Below are positions 10,561-22,843 of a DNA stretch of 56,929 bases, in pieces. The DNA comes from Chromera velia (lineage: Eukaryota > Sar > Chromeraceae). The stretch's first letter is position 1. Each line of letters starts with the position of its first letter. Location of the stretch: positions 1 to 56,929 of the forward strand of contig JAHBMJ010000106.1 in NCBI GenBank assembly GCA_018398765.1. The letters run 5' to 3'. The translations under genes were made by a program, and so were the position numbers. Below the pieces are notes generated by a model. That model had not been told where the DNA came from. It ran no database searches and saw only the letters and a list, made by a program, of their open reading frames with translations.

Positions 10561-12312
10561 CACTTACATACATGAATGAAAACTCAGAAATTGGACAAGG
10601 AGGCACGCTCTACAGCAGGAAGATCGTGTGCGTGCGTGCGTTTGTGCCTGTGCCTCTGTGCAGGCATACGAGGAAGCGCTTCTTTTTCTGGAAACCCATC
10701 AGGCAGAAGACTGGGATCCTGTATGGGTCGGTAGGTTTCCGGTCTCTGGGTGGGTGGGGGGAAGGATTAGGAAGGGCTGGGTGGGCTGGATGGCGGTATG
10801 CAACAAGGAAAAACGTCCGGAGCTAGGGTGAAGTAGCGTCCAACTTCTTTGTTTCGTAGGGCTGGCACAAAGTCTTGTTCGTGATTGGAGATGTTCTCTC
10901 ACGGACCCACATGCAGACGAACCCTCTCACTGACGGACTTTGTTCTTGACAGACTGGCTGGCTGGCTGGCTGGACGTCTCCCTGTGGTCCCCAACTGTGC
11001 AGGTTCGCGATTTTCTCCGTGGAGATCTTTTGCGCTTCCTGGAGGTGATTTGTTTCTTTGATAGAACGCTGGTCAGTTAGTGAGTGAATGAGCATGTAGC
11101 TGGGCGAGGGTCGGGTAGACCGAAAAAGAGAAAGTCTGGGCTGTCCTCTTTTCGTTGTTATCAAGTCACTCATCCGCCCACTGGTCAACCGACTCAGGCC
11201 CGACGGTACGACTTCTATTGTGATGGGGGGGGTATATTGAGGATGTAGAGACTGAGATTTCCCTGAAAGAAAAGAAGAGGAAAGAAAAACTGGGAGGGGG
11301 ATAGAAAGTCGAACTAAACCACTTTTCCCACTTTGTTCAAGACTGATGAGGGAAGATCCTGTCTGTCTGTCTGTCTGTCTGGGGGCTTTCCTCCACGTGT
11401 GTGTGTGAATAAATTAACGAATGAATACATACATACACATTTTGTAGGATGAGAACGGGGAGCAACGACCAGAGACAGAGGAGAACGAGGGGCAGTTCCT
11501 CGATCAAGAACTGAAGTGCAGCCGTCTCCTCCTGGTTGTCTGGCACTTTTTTTCCTTTTGGCTTGAGAAGACGACAGCGCTCAGGCAGAAGGTCTGTCTC
11601 TCTCTGTCGTTGTCTCTGGAGGAAAGGAAGAGATTGCCCGTCGCTGTGCTCTTCTTCTTTCCTCGTCTGAATTCTCTTCACTCACTCTCGAGACGGTAGT
11701 GGCAGCTTTGTTGTCTTTTTTAGGATTTGGAGCTTCTTTTGCTTTGCCTGGAAGACCGGAATGAGATACGGAACCAACAGGGAGAGGGTCTCACTGTCTC
11801 CTGCTCCTCTCCTTCCCTGCTTGACGCTTTTCGCCTTTGCGGATAGAAAGTTCAACCCAGACGCTCAGAGAGAAGGATTCGCAGATGCAGGACAGAAAAA
11901 GACCCCGGTTGTTCTGTCTCTGTGTCTTCCTTCCTTCCTTCCTTCCTTCCTTCCTTCTCTCCTTCCTTCCCTTCCTTTGTTCCTTCCATCCATCCATCCA
12001 TCCATTCACTCATTCATTCATTCTTGCAGTCTAGGGACCTCTCAGAGGCAGAGACGCACTTTGTTGACAGGTCCGTTGAGCCGTTTGGATGATGGCAAGG
12101 TTCGCGTCTGTCTTTCGCATACGTATCTGTAAGTGCTCATACTCGCTTCGTGAAAAAAGGGACTCGTTCCATCCTGAGCCAGGAAAGGTTCTACTCTGAA
12201 CATCGTCTAGACTCGTCGATCGGGTACCGCGAAGACACACAAGAATTTAATGCCTGTCCACCTTCAACGCGCGCGCGCGCGCGCGCGCGCGCGTGTGTGT
12301 GTGTGTGTATGT

Positions 12313-12352
<40 letters not shown>

Positions 12353-12414
12353 ATGTGTGTGTGTATGTGTATGTGTGTATGTGTGTGTATGTGTGTGTAT
12401 GTGTGTGTGTGTGT

Positions 12415-12486
<72 letters not shown>

Positions 12487-12568
12487 ATGTGTGTGTGTAT
12501 GTGTATGTGTGTATGTGTGTGTATGTGTGTGTATGTGTGTGTGTGTGTGTGTATGTGTGTGTATGTGT

Positions 12569-12643
<75 letters not shown>

Positions 12644-12662
12644 TGTGTGTGTGTATGTGTGT

Positions 12663-12705
<43 letters not shown>

Positions 12706-12724
12706 TGTGTGTGTGTATGTGTGT

Positions 12725-12785
<61 letters not shown>

Positions 12786-12802
12786 TGTGTATATGTGTTT
12801 GT

Positions 12803-12884
<82 letters not shown>

Positions 12885-15800
12885 GTGTGTGTGTGTNNNN
12901 NNNNNNNNNNNNNNNNNNNNNNNNNNNNNNNNNNNNNNNNNNNNNNNNNNNNNNNNNNNNNNNNNNNNNNNNNNNNNNNNNNNNNNNNNNNNNNNTGTGT
13001 GTATGTGTGTGTGTGTGTGTGTATGTGTGTATGTGAGTGTGTATGTGTGTGTGTGTGTGTGTGTGCAGCTTTCCGGAAATGGTGTCGATCATTCAGATTC
13101 TGTTCGCTTCAGACGCGAGGGTGCAGAGCTTTTATGAGAGGGTGGGTCAGCATGAACGGAAGAAGGGGAGCGTGGAGATGCTGTGAGTTGTCCCACCTCA
13201 TGGAAGCTTTCTCGTCTTTTGCTCAAATGTATTTTTATCTGTATGTGTGCTCGTGTCTTGTGTGCTGCAACCTGTGCCTTCCGCTTTATCCGTGTCTGTC
13301 TGACTGGCGTACTCGGTGCATCTTCAACTGCATTCTTGGTTTTTTGGAGTCCCCGTGGCGTTTTCCGTTTGCTTTCGTGTGGTTGTCCCCATCGCTCTCT
13401 GTCGTCTTGTTTTCGTCTCTATGTGTACGTGAGTGATTTTATAATTCCCGATTCTTGGTTGTTGCAGCAATCCAGTCTCCTGATCCGTCTCGAGAAGGCC
13501 GGAAGAGAGTTTTCGGAAGCTCTGCCCCTCTCTTTCACTGAGAAGACGAGGGACATTCTGCCTGCCCCCACACTCAGCGACCTTCCGGCCGTGGCTCTGA
13601 TGAAGAGGGAGGCAGTTGCAATAGCAGAAGACCCCGACAAAGGGGTGAAGGGGGAAGCAGCTTGGCAAGAGAGAGCGAACAGACCGTCTTTCTGCCAAAA
13701 CTCCAATGTGAGTGTGGCATGTCTGTATTCCTTCCGTCATCTTCTGGTGTTCAATTTCGTGGTCTGGAACACCCATTATAGGGGTTTGCCCCGTCTTGTT
13801 GCCTGTCTTCAAAGCAGGATAGAGAGTATGGATAAAAGCCAACCACGAGGAGGGGGGGAGGGGGGTCAGGTATGTAAATTTGCTTTGGGTCTCTTTGAGC
13901 TTTTAGACCTTCTACGTCCTTTTGGGTTTCTGGTGGGTCGAATCAGTTCCGTCTCCAGCTGGACTATCAGGGTAGGTCGGATGTCCGAGATCGTGTTGTC
14001 ACTTCAAGATGCGATCTTTGATCGTATCCCTTTGCTTAGTGATTCTGAGGTGAGGGAGGTGGGGGCGGGAGGATCGAGACGACAAGAGCTTCTCGAGATT
14101 TTCACCCAAATTCTCACGCCTGTACACGATAAACTGGCCAAGTCGGACCTCGAGAGCGTCCTCATCGTCCACTTAGCGGTACGAACTTTGAGGAGTGGGG
14201 GCCTTCCCAATAGGTCAGTCAGCAGTTGGGTGGCTGGTTTTTCTTTTTTGGAAACCCTCCTCCTTCCTGATTGCTCCCTGTTTTTTCACTGACTCGTTCA
14301 GCTTCTGCTCGTTGCCCACTGGTTCAGTCTTCCAGTTGAAGATTGCCTGAGCTTGTTCTTCCTTTTTTGTACTCCTTGGCGTTTCTCTCACCTGATCGAA
14401 TGAATGCAGGCTGTCTGCCCTAGGGGACTTGAGAACGGAGTCCAACCGCGCCCATCGGTACGAGAAGCAGAGGAAGCAGGAGAAGGTTGAGAGGGAGCAA
14501 AAACGGAGACGGCAGATCGAAAATGTGAAGGCAAAGGACGTCTCCGTCTCTCCCGATGGGACCATAGAAGAGGGGGAGGACTCTGATAGTGAGAGTTCCC
14601 CTATCGCCTCCGCTGTGCTCCCGATTCTTCTCTTCTCTGCAGAAGATGCTGATACTCTTGTAGAATTTGATCGGAGATTTGTGAAAGACATCCATATTCT
14701 GTCACCTGAGGGGTTTGCAGAGTGGATAGCAAGCTCAGATCTTCTGAAGGATATTTTTGGAGAGAGCGCACATCCGGAAGTAGTCAAAAGATCCCTGTTC
14801 CTCTTTACTTTTCTGATCGACCAACAACGACTTCAGCCTTCGCATCTTGAGATTGTGTGGGCATGCGGTAACGCTGCGGTCACGCACGGGGCGCTCACGC
14901 GTGCGGTTTTTGATCTCTTGATTGAAATGGGGTCCACTCTCCCACCGTCTCTGGTCCGGGTGATTGTGCAGAAAGCCAACGATCTGTCTCCCGTGGCAGG
15001 GGCGAATGAGAGGGAAGGGGGGGTGGAGGGAGAGAAGGCAGGGGGGACACAGGGCGAGGAGGGTGGTGTGGAGATCACTTCTTCTTTCTCGCTTCCCGTT
15101 GATGCTCAGCTTTTGTTCTTCTTTCGGGACTTCTCTATTGCCTGCGCTTCTGCAGCCACACCACCCCCCCCCCCATCCTCATCGGAGCCCCCCCAGGCTG
15201 CAGACAGTGGCAGCTTTGCGTTGCCCTTCTTCTGGAGATTGTCCTGTGGGGGTCAGGGGGGGCTGACTGACAATAAGACAGCAGTGGAGAGGTTGATGGC
15301 AGAGGAGCAGGGGGAGTCTCCAATACTTCCCCTTCCTGTCGGTGCTCAGGGGAGGGAAAACGCCCTTGCCGTCTCTGCCATGTCGGCATCTTCCTCTGCC
15401 TCAGCCCGGCCTCCTCCCCTATCCCCCTCAGGGAACGCCCCCCCAACCCCGACTCTCCTGACTGCCCAGCGATGCTTTGTGGACATTCTTGCAAGCCCTC
15501 CCTTCGCGAGGTATCGCAGCGAGTTTCTGCACCGTTGTGTGATGGATCTCGCTGGACAGCCAGACAGCGCCACGTCGATCGGACTGATTCGAAAAATAGT
15601 GGAGGCTTTCCCATCGCAAGAAAGAGAGGATTCAACTCCTCTGGATCCGTCTCTGTTCAAAGAACATGCAATCTCGCGGCTTCAGTTGGTTGAAGGAATT
15701 CTGCAAATGGTTCTTGACAGAAGTCTTCCTGCATTCGCAAGGACGGCTTCTGAGGCAAGAGCAAAGTTGTTGTCATCTGAGAGTACAGTGTCTGAGAGGT

Positions 15801-18800
15801 TGAGGGATCGCGTTGAATCGTTACTCCTCTCTCACCTGTGGTCCCTCCTTGACTTCCTAGTCTTTCTGACTACTAACAGCACCCTCCGACTCTCCCTGCT
15901 CCAGCTGCGTCAAGTGTGGGACCTTGTGGTACCTGTTGAGAACAGACCTTGGGGGGATAAGGGGAGAGAGGTGGTTTTTCTGTGGTTGTCCAAGATTTGT
16001 GCTTTCACGTTTACCTCCAAGGTCTTCTCTCGGCAGATGCTCGAACCACTCGAGTCCGAGGCACTCACCCGCTTCTTTGCCGAAATCATCTGTCACCATG
16101 CAAAGGTGGGGGGGTACGCGAAGTTGTCTGAAATCGGCCTTTTGGCGTTCGTCAATATGATGAAGCTTGCAAACAGACGAGACTGCAACGATGGGCTTTC
16201 AGGGGATTCCCTTGCCTCTGCCCCCACACCTGACTTTGGAAATGGAAGGGCGTTTCATCATTCTCAGGTTGTCGATGCAGACACGCTTGCATTTGACGAT
16301 GTGACTCCTCTCGGTTGGGCCTGTGGGAAGCGCTTCTCGGTCCATCGTTGGGCTTTGGAGGGGTATGAGACCTTGTGGGAGATTGTGCTGCAAGTAGAGG
16401 ACCCATGGGTGTTTGAGCTCTCTGCAGACTTCCTCACCGACCTTCACGTCTTCTTGCATCCCCACAAGGAGACGGCAAGACTGCAGGATGGATTGCAGGG
16501 CGCGTTCATCGATCGTTGCAAAAGTTGGTTACAGAGAGCGTCGGGGGGTGAAAGGGAAGCAGAAGGGGAAGAGGAGACAGAAAATTTGTCAGGCCCCGAG
16601 AGCACCCAGACAGAGGCACGTGTCCACAAGGCCCTCAGTCTCCTCACGAAGATTTTCCGCAAATCTGCAACGTCCACCCTCACGCAGACTCACGCTGTGT
16701 GGCCGGACCCTAGAGTTTCTGGTGTGTTGTGCAGTTCTTCTCTCTCTCTTGAGGATGGACTGTTCGGAGAGTTCTCTCCTTCCCATGAGGTGGAGGCATT
16801 TGACTCCGTGGGAACGAGACGGCAATTTCGATCTGGGACGGGCGCCTCGGCATCTGGATCGGGAGTGGGGGCTCCTGTGCGACACCACCCGTCACACCAG
16901 CATCACCACCACAACGTGACCCTCTACGTGAGCAGAAAGAACGCAACAGCAGACGGGGGAGGAGACCCGAAGGCCATCACACTCAGCACTGGAAGCACCA
17001 TCGGTGCGTCTCTCTGGGTGTCTGTCTCTATGTCTTTCTGTCTGTTGCTTGGTTTTCCTTTTCTTCTGTGCGACAGGGTGAAGCTTCCCCTTTCCCATTC
17101 CCTCCCTTTTTGTGTTCTCTTGATCCCCGATTCTGTGCGCTCCTTCCTTTGACAGAGTGTTCAGGAACAGCGGAGAAAGGATCACGATGTGTTTCTGTCT
17201 GCTCGACCGCTAACGACAGTAGCTCTCTGTTCCTTTCCGCCTCTCCCTCTCCCTCGGCCCCATTGTCTGTCTGCATGTCAGAAAGAGAGGGAAAGACATA
17301 GGAGACAGACCGTGGGTGTTCGCTGACTTTGTATGCATTGTCTGTTTCGCTTCCGGCAGGTGAGCTTCGTGATCGCGTGGCTTCTGCTTATGAGTCGCGG
17401 AGTCTGATGACGTCACTGTACACAAGCAGGGGTACGTCCGTGTCTCTGTGTGTCTAGCCGTTCGCAAGAAAAGAAGTGCGCGTTCCTTCTCCTTCCATCT
17501 CCTTCGATTTTTTGACTGTCCCCCCCTAGATGATGTCTTGGACAGGGTTTATCTGCCGAATCTCAATGCTAACTGTTCGTTCTTTCAGAGTTGTTACTTT
17601 TGAAGGGAACAGCAGCTGCTGTGCCGTCAATTGCCATGCATCCTCACAGCCACGAAAGCTTACTGTTTCGAATATGTTTCCCAAAGGGTCTCCTCCGTGT
17701 TTCTTTTACTGTTTTCTCTTCATGCTTGCTTTCTCTTTGCTTCATCATGCAGGGAATCACTTCATCGACACCGACAATGACAGCATGACAATCGCCGAGT
17801 GCAGAATCCCAACGGCACTCCATGCATCCGTAGGGTTTGCCTCCAAACTCAAGGAGAGCGCCATCACGGCCCACAACAAAATGAGGCTGCAAGCGCACAA
17901 ACTCCGGATGCGTCAAACGCAAGAAGAAGGGGCAGGGCTAGGGGGATTGCTGAGCTTGACAGGTTTGGCGTCAGGGGTGACCGGTGCCGGTGACAGGGGT
18001 GGTCCTGGCGGTTTGGGTCTGTACCTCCCGGGAGCCGCGACAGAGGAGGACACTAATCCCCACTTAGCGCGTCAGACCATCGCAAAGGACCCTGACTTTG
18101 TTGACGCTCTGCTGGACCTTCTGGGGTGAGCTGCTGCGATGATGCCTCAGGGTGTCTTTCTTGGGGCTTTTCCGATACTCGCGCATTCTCTAAATCAGCA
18201 AAAAGAATTGCAGTGCTGATATGCAAGAAAGGGTTTCTCTCTTCCCTTTTCATTCCTGAAAAGTTGATGAAAGCTTGCGGGGGAAGCGACAGACACTTGA
18301 AGCTGATTGGGGGTCCAATCGCGCTCTTTGCTTTTCAGCTCAATATTACGTGGAAAAATGGGAAAGAAGCACGAAAAAAAAAAGAAAGGATTATCTATCT
18401 TACGTACTCGTGCCCAATCCCTCTTCAGGCTGCATGTGCCCTTTTGAATTTCTGACGCAGTTTTGTGAAGCTGCTCACTGCCGCTTGTCCCGCGTTCTCT
18501 TCTTCTTTGTGTTCTTTCTGTCTGTCTGGTTCTCTCTCTGTGCAGAATCGGAGAGCTCCACTGCGAGCAAGCAGCTTGGGGAGTGATCGCCTCTCTTCCC
18601 ACACACGCGCGGCAGTATGAAATCCTGGGTGGGTGGGTCGTTGGGGGGGTGGGGGGCTTGGAGAAAAAGAGGAAGACAACTTTTGGTGGGATCAGTCAGG
18701 GATTGGATGGCAAGATATGAATTTAAACGAAAGAGAGACTTCTGTAACTGTCCAACGTCTGCAGAGATAGCCCGGCACTCTTTCCTCTATTTGGATAGAG

Positions 18801-21345
18801 AAAGAAAAGGTGTCTGGGGAAGTGCCCGAAACGATCTTGAGGTCAAAAGAGCAGTCGCGCAAAAAAGGTACACACGCAAAGCAGAAAAACTGATCGGGGT
18901 TCGTCCCTCCAAGTTGTCTTCTTGGACTGTCTTCCCCTGCCTGGCCTCTTGTGTTTCTTGTGTTCGCAGGCAGGCTCTGCTATCGGCACCCGCCTCCTTC
19001 AGCAGGAGACGCGCGTGGCCGCCGAGCCCACACTCCGCTGTTCAACGAGCTCTACTGCGAGATTGCAGACAGGGAGATTGCACTCAAAGTTGAGAGCCGG
19101 CAACAAAAACATCGGGGGAGACGAGGAAGGATCAGGAGAGGGTCTGGAGAGCGGGAGAGAGAAAGAGAGAAGAGGGCAGGGGAGAGTCCAGGCTCAGACG
19201 AGTTGGACGATGTGGAGGGTGGAAGAGACGGGTCTGTGTCGACTCGGCAGGCAGGTAACGTGAGATTGAGAGATGTTGAGGATGATCCTGATGACAGAGA
19301 GCTTCTGAGGTTTTGGCAGCTCCACTCTCGTCCTTCTAACCCGTCTCGTCTCCTTTTCTTCCTCCGTCTCGTCTACGCAGTCCTCTCTTCTTCAGAGCTG
19401 CAACCTCCACCTCTGTCTGTGGTCGTGCCGCCCCGCCTGACAGGGGGGAATGGCGCTCGTTCAGGTCAGCAAAGGGGGGGAGGCACGGGAGGGGGGGAGC
19501 GACAGCAGAAGGGGTCAAGGGGGGTTCCCCCCGGTGAAGTGTTTGGAGGTGAAACTTCGGGGGAGGCCGTGGTTGGTCACTCTGGTTCTGGTGGGGGCGG
19601 GTCCGTGTCTCGCACTGCGGTTAAGGCAGCAGGTGCTTTCTTTTCGGGGGTAGCGGCGTTGATGGGAAACAAACAGCAGCAGCAGCAGCAACAGGCGAAT
19701 GATAGTTCTTCACTAGGCACTGGAGCAGGAGGGGTACCTGTTGTAGCGGGGAGGGGAGGAGGTCAAGGTATGGCAAGGGGCGGAAGCGGGTCTGGATTTT
19801 TTTCTCTGTCTTTACCGGGAAACGCACAGCCGGCAGATGGACGATCTGAGGTTGCAAGCACGACGGTTGGCTCCACCAGCGGTGGAGATTCCCGTATTGG
19901 AATTGGAGAGATGAGGGGAGGGGATGGGGGTGGATTTGGATCGTCATATTCGGATTGGGGCCCTTTGCCGCCTGCGCCTTTGTGGGCGTGTGCTGTCGTT
20001 GAGTCGGGGGGTCTTGAACAGCTCCTCTCTGTGTTTTTGACTTTTCCCTTCAGTTGTCCTCTGGACGGATTTCTGGAGGCAAGTGAGGCTGATGCTTTCG
20101 GCATTCGACTTATGGCCTTCAGCATGATGGCAGAGGTGCTGTGCCGGTTGCTCAGCCCCACAACTTACGATGCACCGTCGCTTGGGTTGACGCCCCCCGA
20201 CGTTTATTCCCGTCTTCGCAAACTCTCACCTGCGTCTGTGGGAGCATTGCAGGGCCAGAGGCGCACAAGGGAGGGAGACGCAAATGAAAAGCCGGGGCTC
20301 GATGAGCGACCTTTGCTGGGTCAGGTAGTGGCAAAATGCTTAGAAGGCTTGCGAGTGATTTTAAGGTTTCGGGACAGCTCTGCTGAGCAGAGCGTTGCAA
20401 AGACTGCATACATTGTTGAGCAGAAAAAAGAGGGCGAAATGAGTGCAGTCGGGAATGCACTACCGCCCCCTTCTACATACTCACGCTCTGCTGTGCGTGG
20501 GCGGCAAGGAGAAGAATTAGGGGGTTTGAAGGAAGGATCCTCCTGCGACAGCGGCAGTGGGTCCGCGCTGTCTCTTCATCTGACGTTCGTACAGGATTGG
20601 GAAGCATTGTCTGGTTGGGGGGGGCGTGAGGGGATGGGAATGAGAGGTGGAAAGTTGATGTCTGGATCGTCTTCTGTTGGAGTGGGGGTAGGGCGTGTGT
20701 CTCAACTTGTTCGGAGTGGGGGTGATGGGCGTTCAGAAAAGTCGAGTTGTGAGGGAAGAGAGGAGGGTGGAAGTGGGAGGCTGTCGGAGACTGCTGGGGC
20801 AGTGCACCGTTTGTTTGCTTTAGTTGGCTGTTGTGTGTCTTTAGACAGGAGCAGCGTGAGTGAATTATCGGAATTTGAGGGCTGGACGAATTTGCTTGTC
20901 GAGGGTCTGCTTCGGAGCGAGGACGCTGGTGTGCGTTCGGCTTTCTGTGACGGTGTTTTTGGGCTTTGCGGGGCTGTGGATGGGAGTGGAGAGGGGCCAG
21001 CAAGGGGGGGATGGGGAAGTCTGAACGTGAGGGGAAGGGGGGCTGCAGGGGGGCAGCGGGGGGGCGGGGTTGAAGAGGAGACCCCTGTTCTGAGCAATCA
21101 AATTCTTCCGAAGTCAGTGAGCGTGAGTGAGCGTGCATCTCTTGCTTTTTCATCATAATATTGTTTTGTCAGACTGTAGGCAAAAAAGACGGGTTTCCTT
21201 TCCAAGGTCAAGGGGAAAAAACAGCCGGCAGATGTGGGAGTGACTCGAGCAAGCACTACTCTGGGGTTGAGTGTCTTTTGGGGTGCAGTCGTTTTCGAAA
21301 AACTGTCCGTGTGTGTGCGTGTGTGTGTGTGCGTGTGTGTGTGTG

Positions 21346-21384
<39 letters not shown>

Positions 21385-22811
21385 CTTTCCGACTCTACAC
21401 AGACATTTTTTCGAACGAAGGGTTTCTGCTGTACGGGATGACTGCAGGCTTCTCTTTGAGGTTCTTCCTCTCTGTGGATCCCTTTCTCTTCCCTCCTCCG
21501 AAGAGACAAAGACTGGGAAGGGGCAGAAGAGGAGAGGGGAGAGACGGACAGGTAGAGGAGGAAAGGACGGGACCCATGGACCATCACACGCACATTCAGA
21601 AGGTTGCTTCCGTCTTGCAGCTGCACTCCTTGAAGATTCTCTGACGGAGAGCGCACAGAGTCGCAGAGACCCCCTGTTGAACTATCTGCAGAGCCTCAGT
21701 GCGAAGAGAAGGGCAGCAAAAAGACACCACGCAGACTTAGCAGATCCCTTCTCTTTGGGTCTCACGGCAACGTCAGTCACTCAGTACTGCAAGGCGTGTT
21801 CGTGAAGGAGTGTTTGTGTCCTAGGAGACGAGTACTCTTTCGTTCATGCGCCTCTGCGTGTGCGAGTGTGTTCTTGTGTGCCTCTTGAATCCTCCCTCTC
21901 TTTCCATTTCTATCTGTAGCCGTGTGAATGCTTCCCTCTTTGCAGTGGTGCCCTTTTTTGTCTGTGTGTGAAAGTCTGGCGGTCGTCTCTTACAGAAAAT
22001 TCCTTCGGATCTTCAGTTGCGCCTCTTTCTGTCGATCCGATTGCGAAGCTGAAAATACTTGAAGCAATTCTCTGTTCTGCCCTATCCCTTTTCTGCAGGT
22101 TCGCAGTCGCGTTTAATGCGGTGAAGTCAGAAGGAGAGTCTGTTCAAGACGCGACGGCGAGTAGTGCAGAAATTGGCAAGTTGATCTCGACGGTTTTTCG
22201 CCGTCTGAAGAGGAGACGGATTGTTGAGATGAGCACCGATGACGAGGACAGAACTTTGAGGGGAATGTTGAGACTCCTGAGCTCTCTTCTTCTCTGTTTT
22301 CCCACCCAGAAATGTTCCACCAAGTTGGCCGATGAGGCGGTCTGGGAGGTTCTGCACGCCTGTCTCCTGGCTGTGCCTTCATTTCCTCTCAGCTTGACTA
22401 GAAGCATGCTTGGCACTGGATCTAGAGGGCAAGGAGCGCAGCCAGCGGGGGCAGTCGCAGTTCCGCACTCGGCTGCGTCTGTGAGCTCGGCACAGAACCA
22501 GGCCGCCAGACTTCTGCCAGAGAATGAAAACATTCTGGCAGGGGGGCCTGTGGTAGAGTCTCTTCTGTGCAGACTTGAGGGGGCAGACGGCAGGCAGCAA
22601 AAGAGAGGAGTGGCAAGCCAGACCATGCAGAGACTGCCACGGTGTAAGAGCGCCGCTAGTAGGAAAGCTGCGTGGGACCTCCTTCTTTATGTGACTGCAC
22701 ACGGACCGTTGGCCACAGAGCGGGTGTGCAGATACATCTCCCTCTGCCTGTCTTTGCAACTGACGGCTCCGAGGTTGGTTTTCCGTTGAGTCTTGCTTTC
22801 TTTCGATCGAG

Positions 22812-22843
<32 letters not shown>

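Noticed and set aside
12150-13436. Very long frames of Cys-Val repeats (+) and Thr-His repeats (-)
   Set aside because: They are translations of the GT microsatellite and its N gap, not genes.
13860-15060. Possible operon-like or prokaryotic gene order
   Set aside because: GT–AG introns throughout and phase-consistent splicing show a eukaryotic gene.
17155-17301. Possible protease exon after TTTGACAG
   Set aside because: Exon 17003 joins 17360 directly in phase and makes a sensible beta-grasp continuation. The intervening frame is Ser-rich repeat translation.
20473-21156. 227-codon Pro/His-rich minus-strand frame
   Set aside because: Antisense shadow of the Gly/Ser-rich protease exon 18970–21112.
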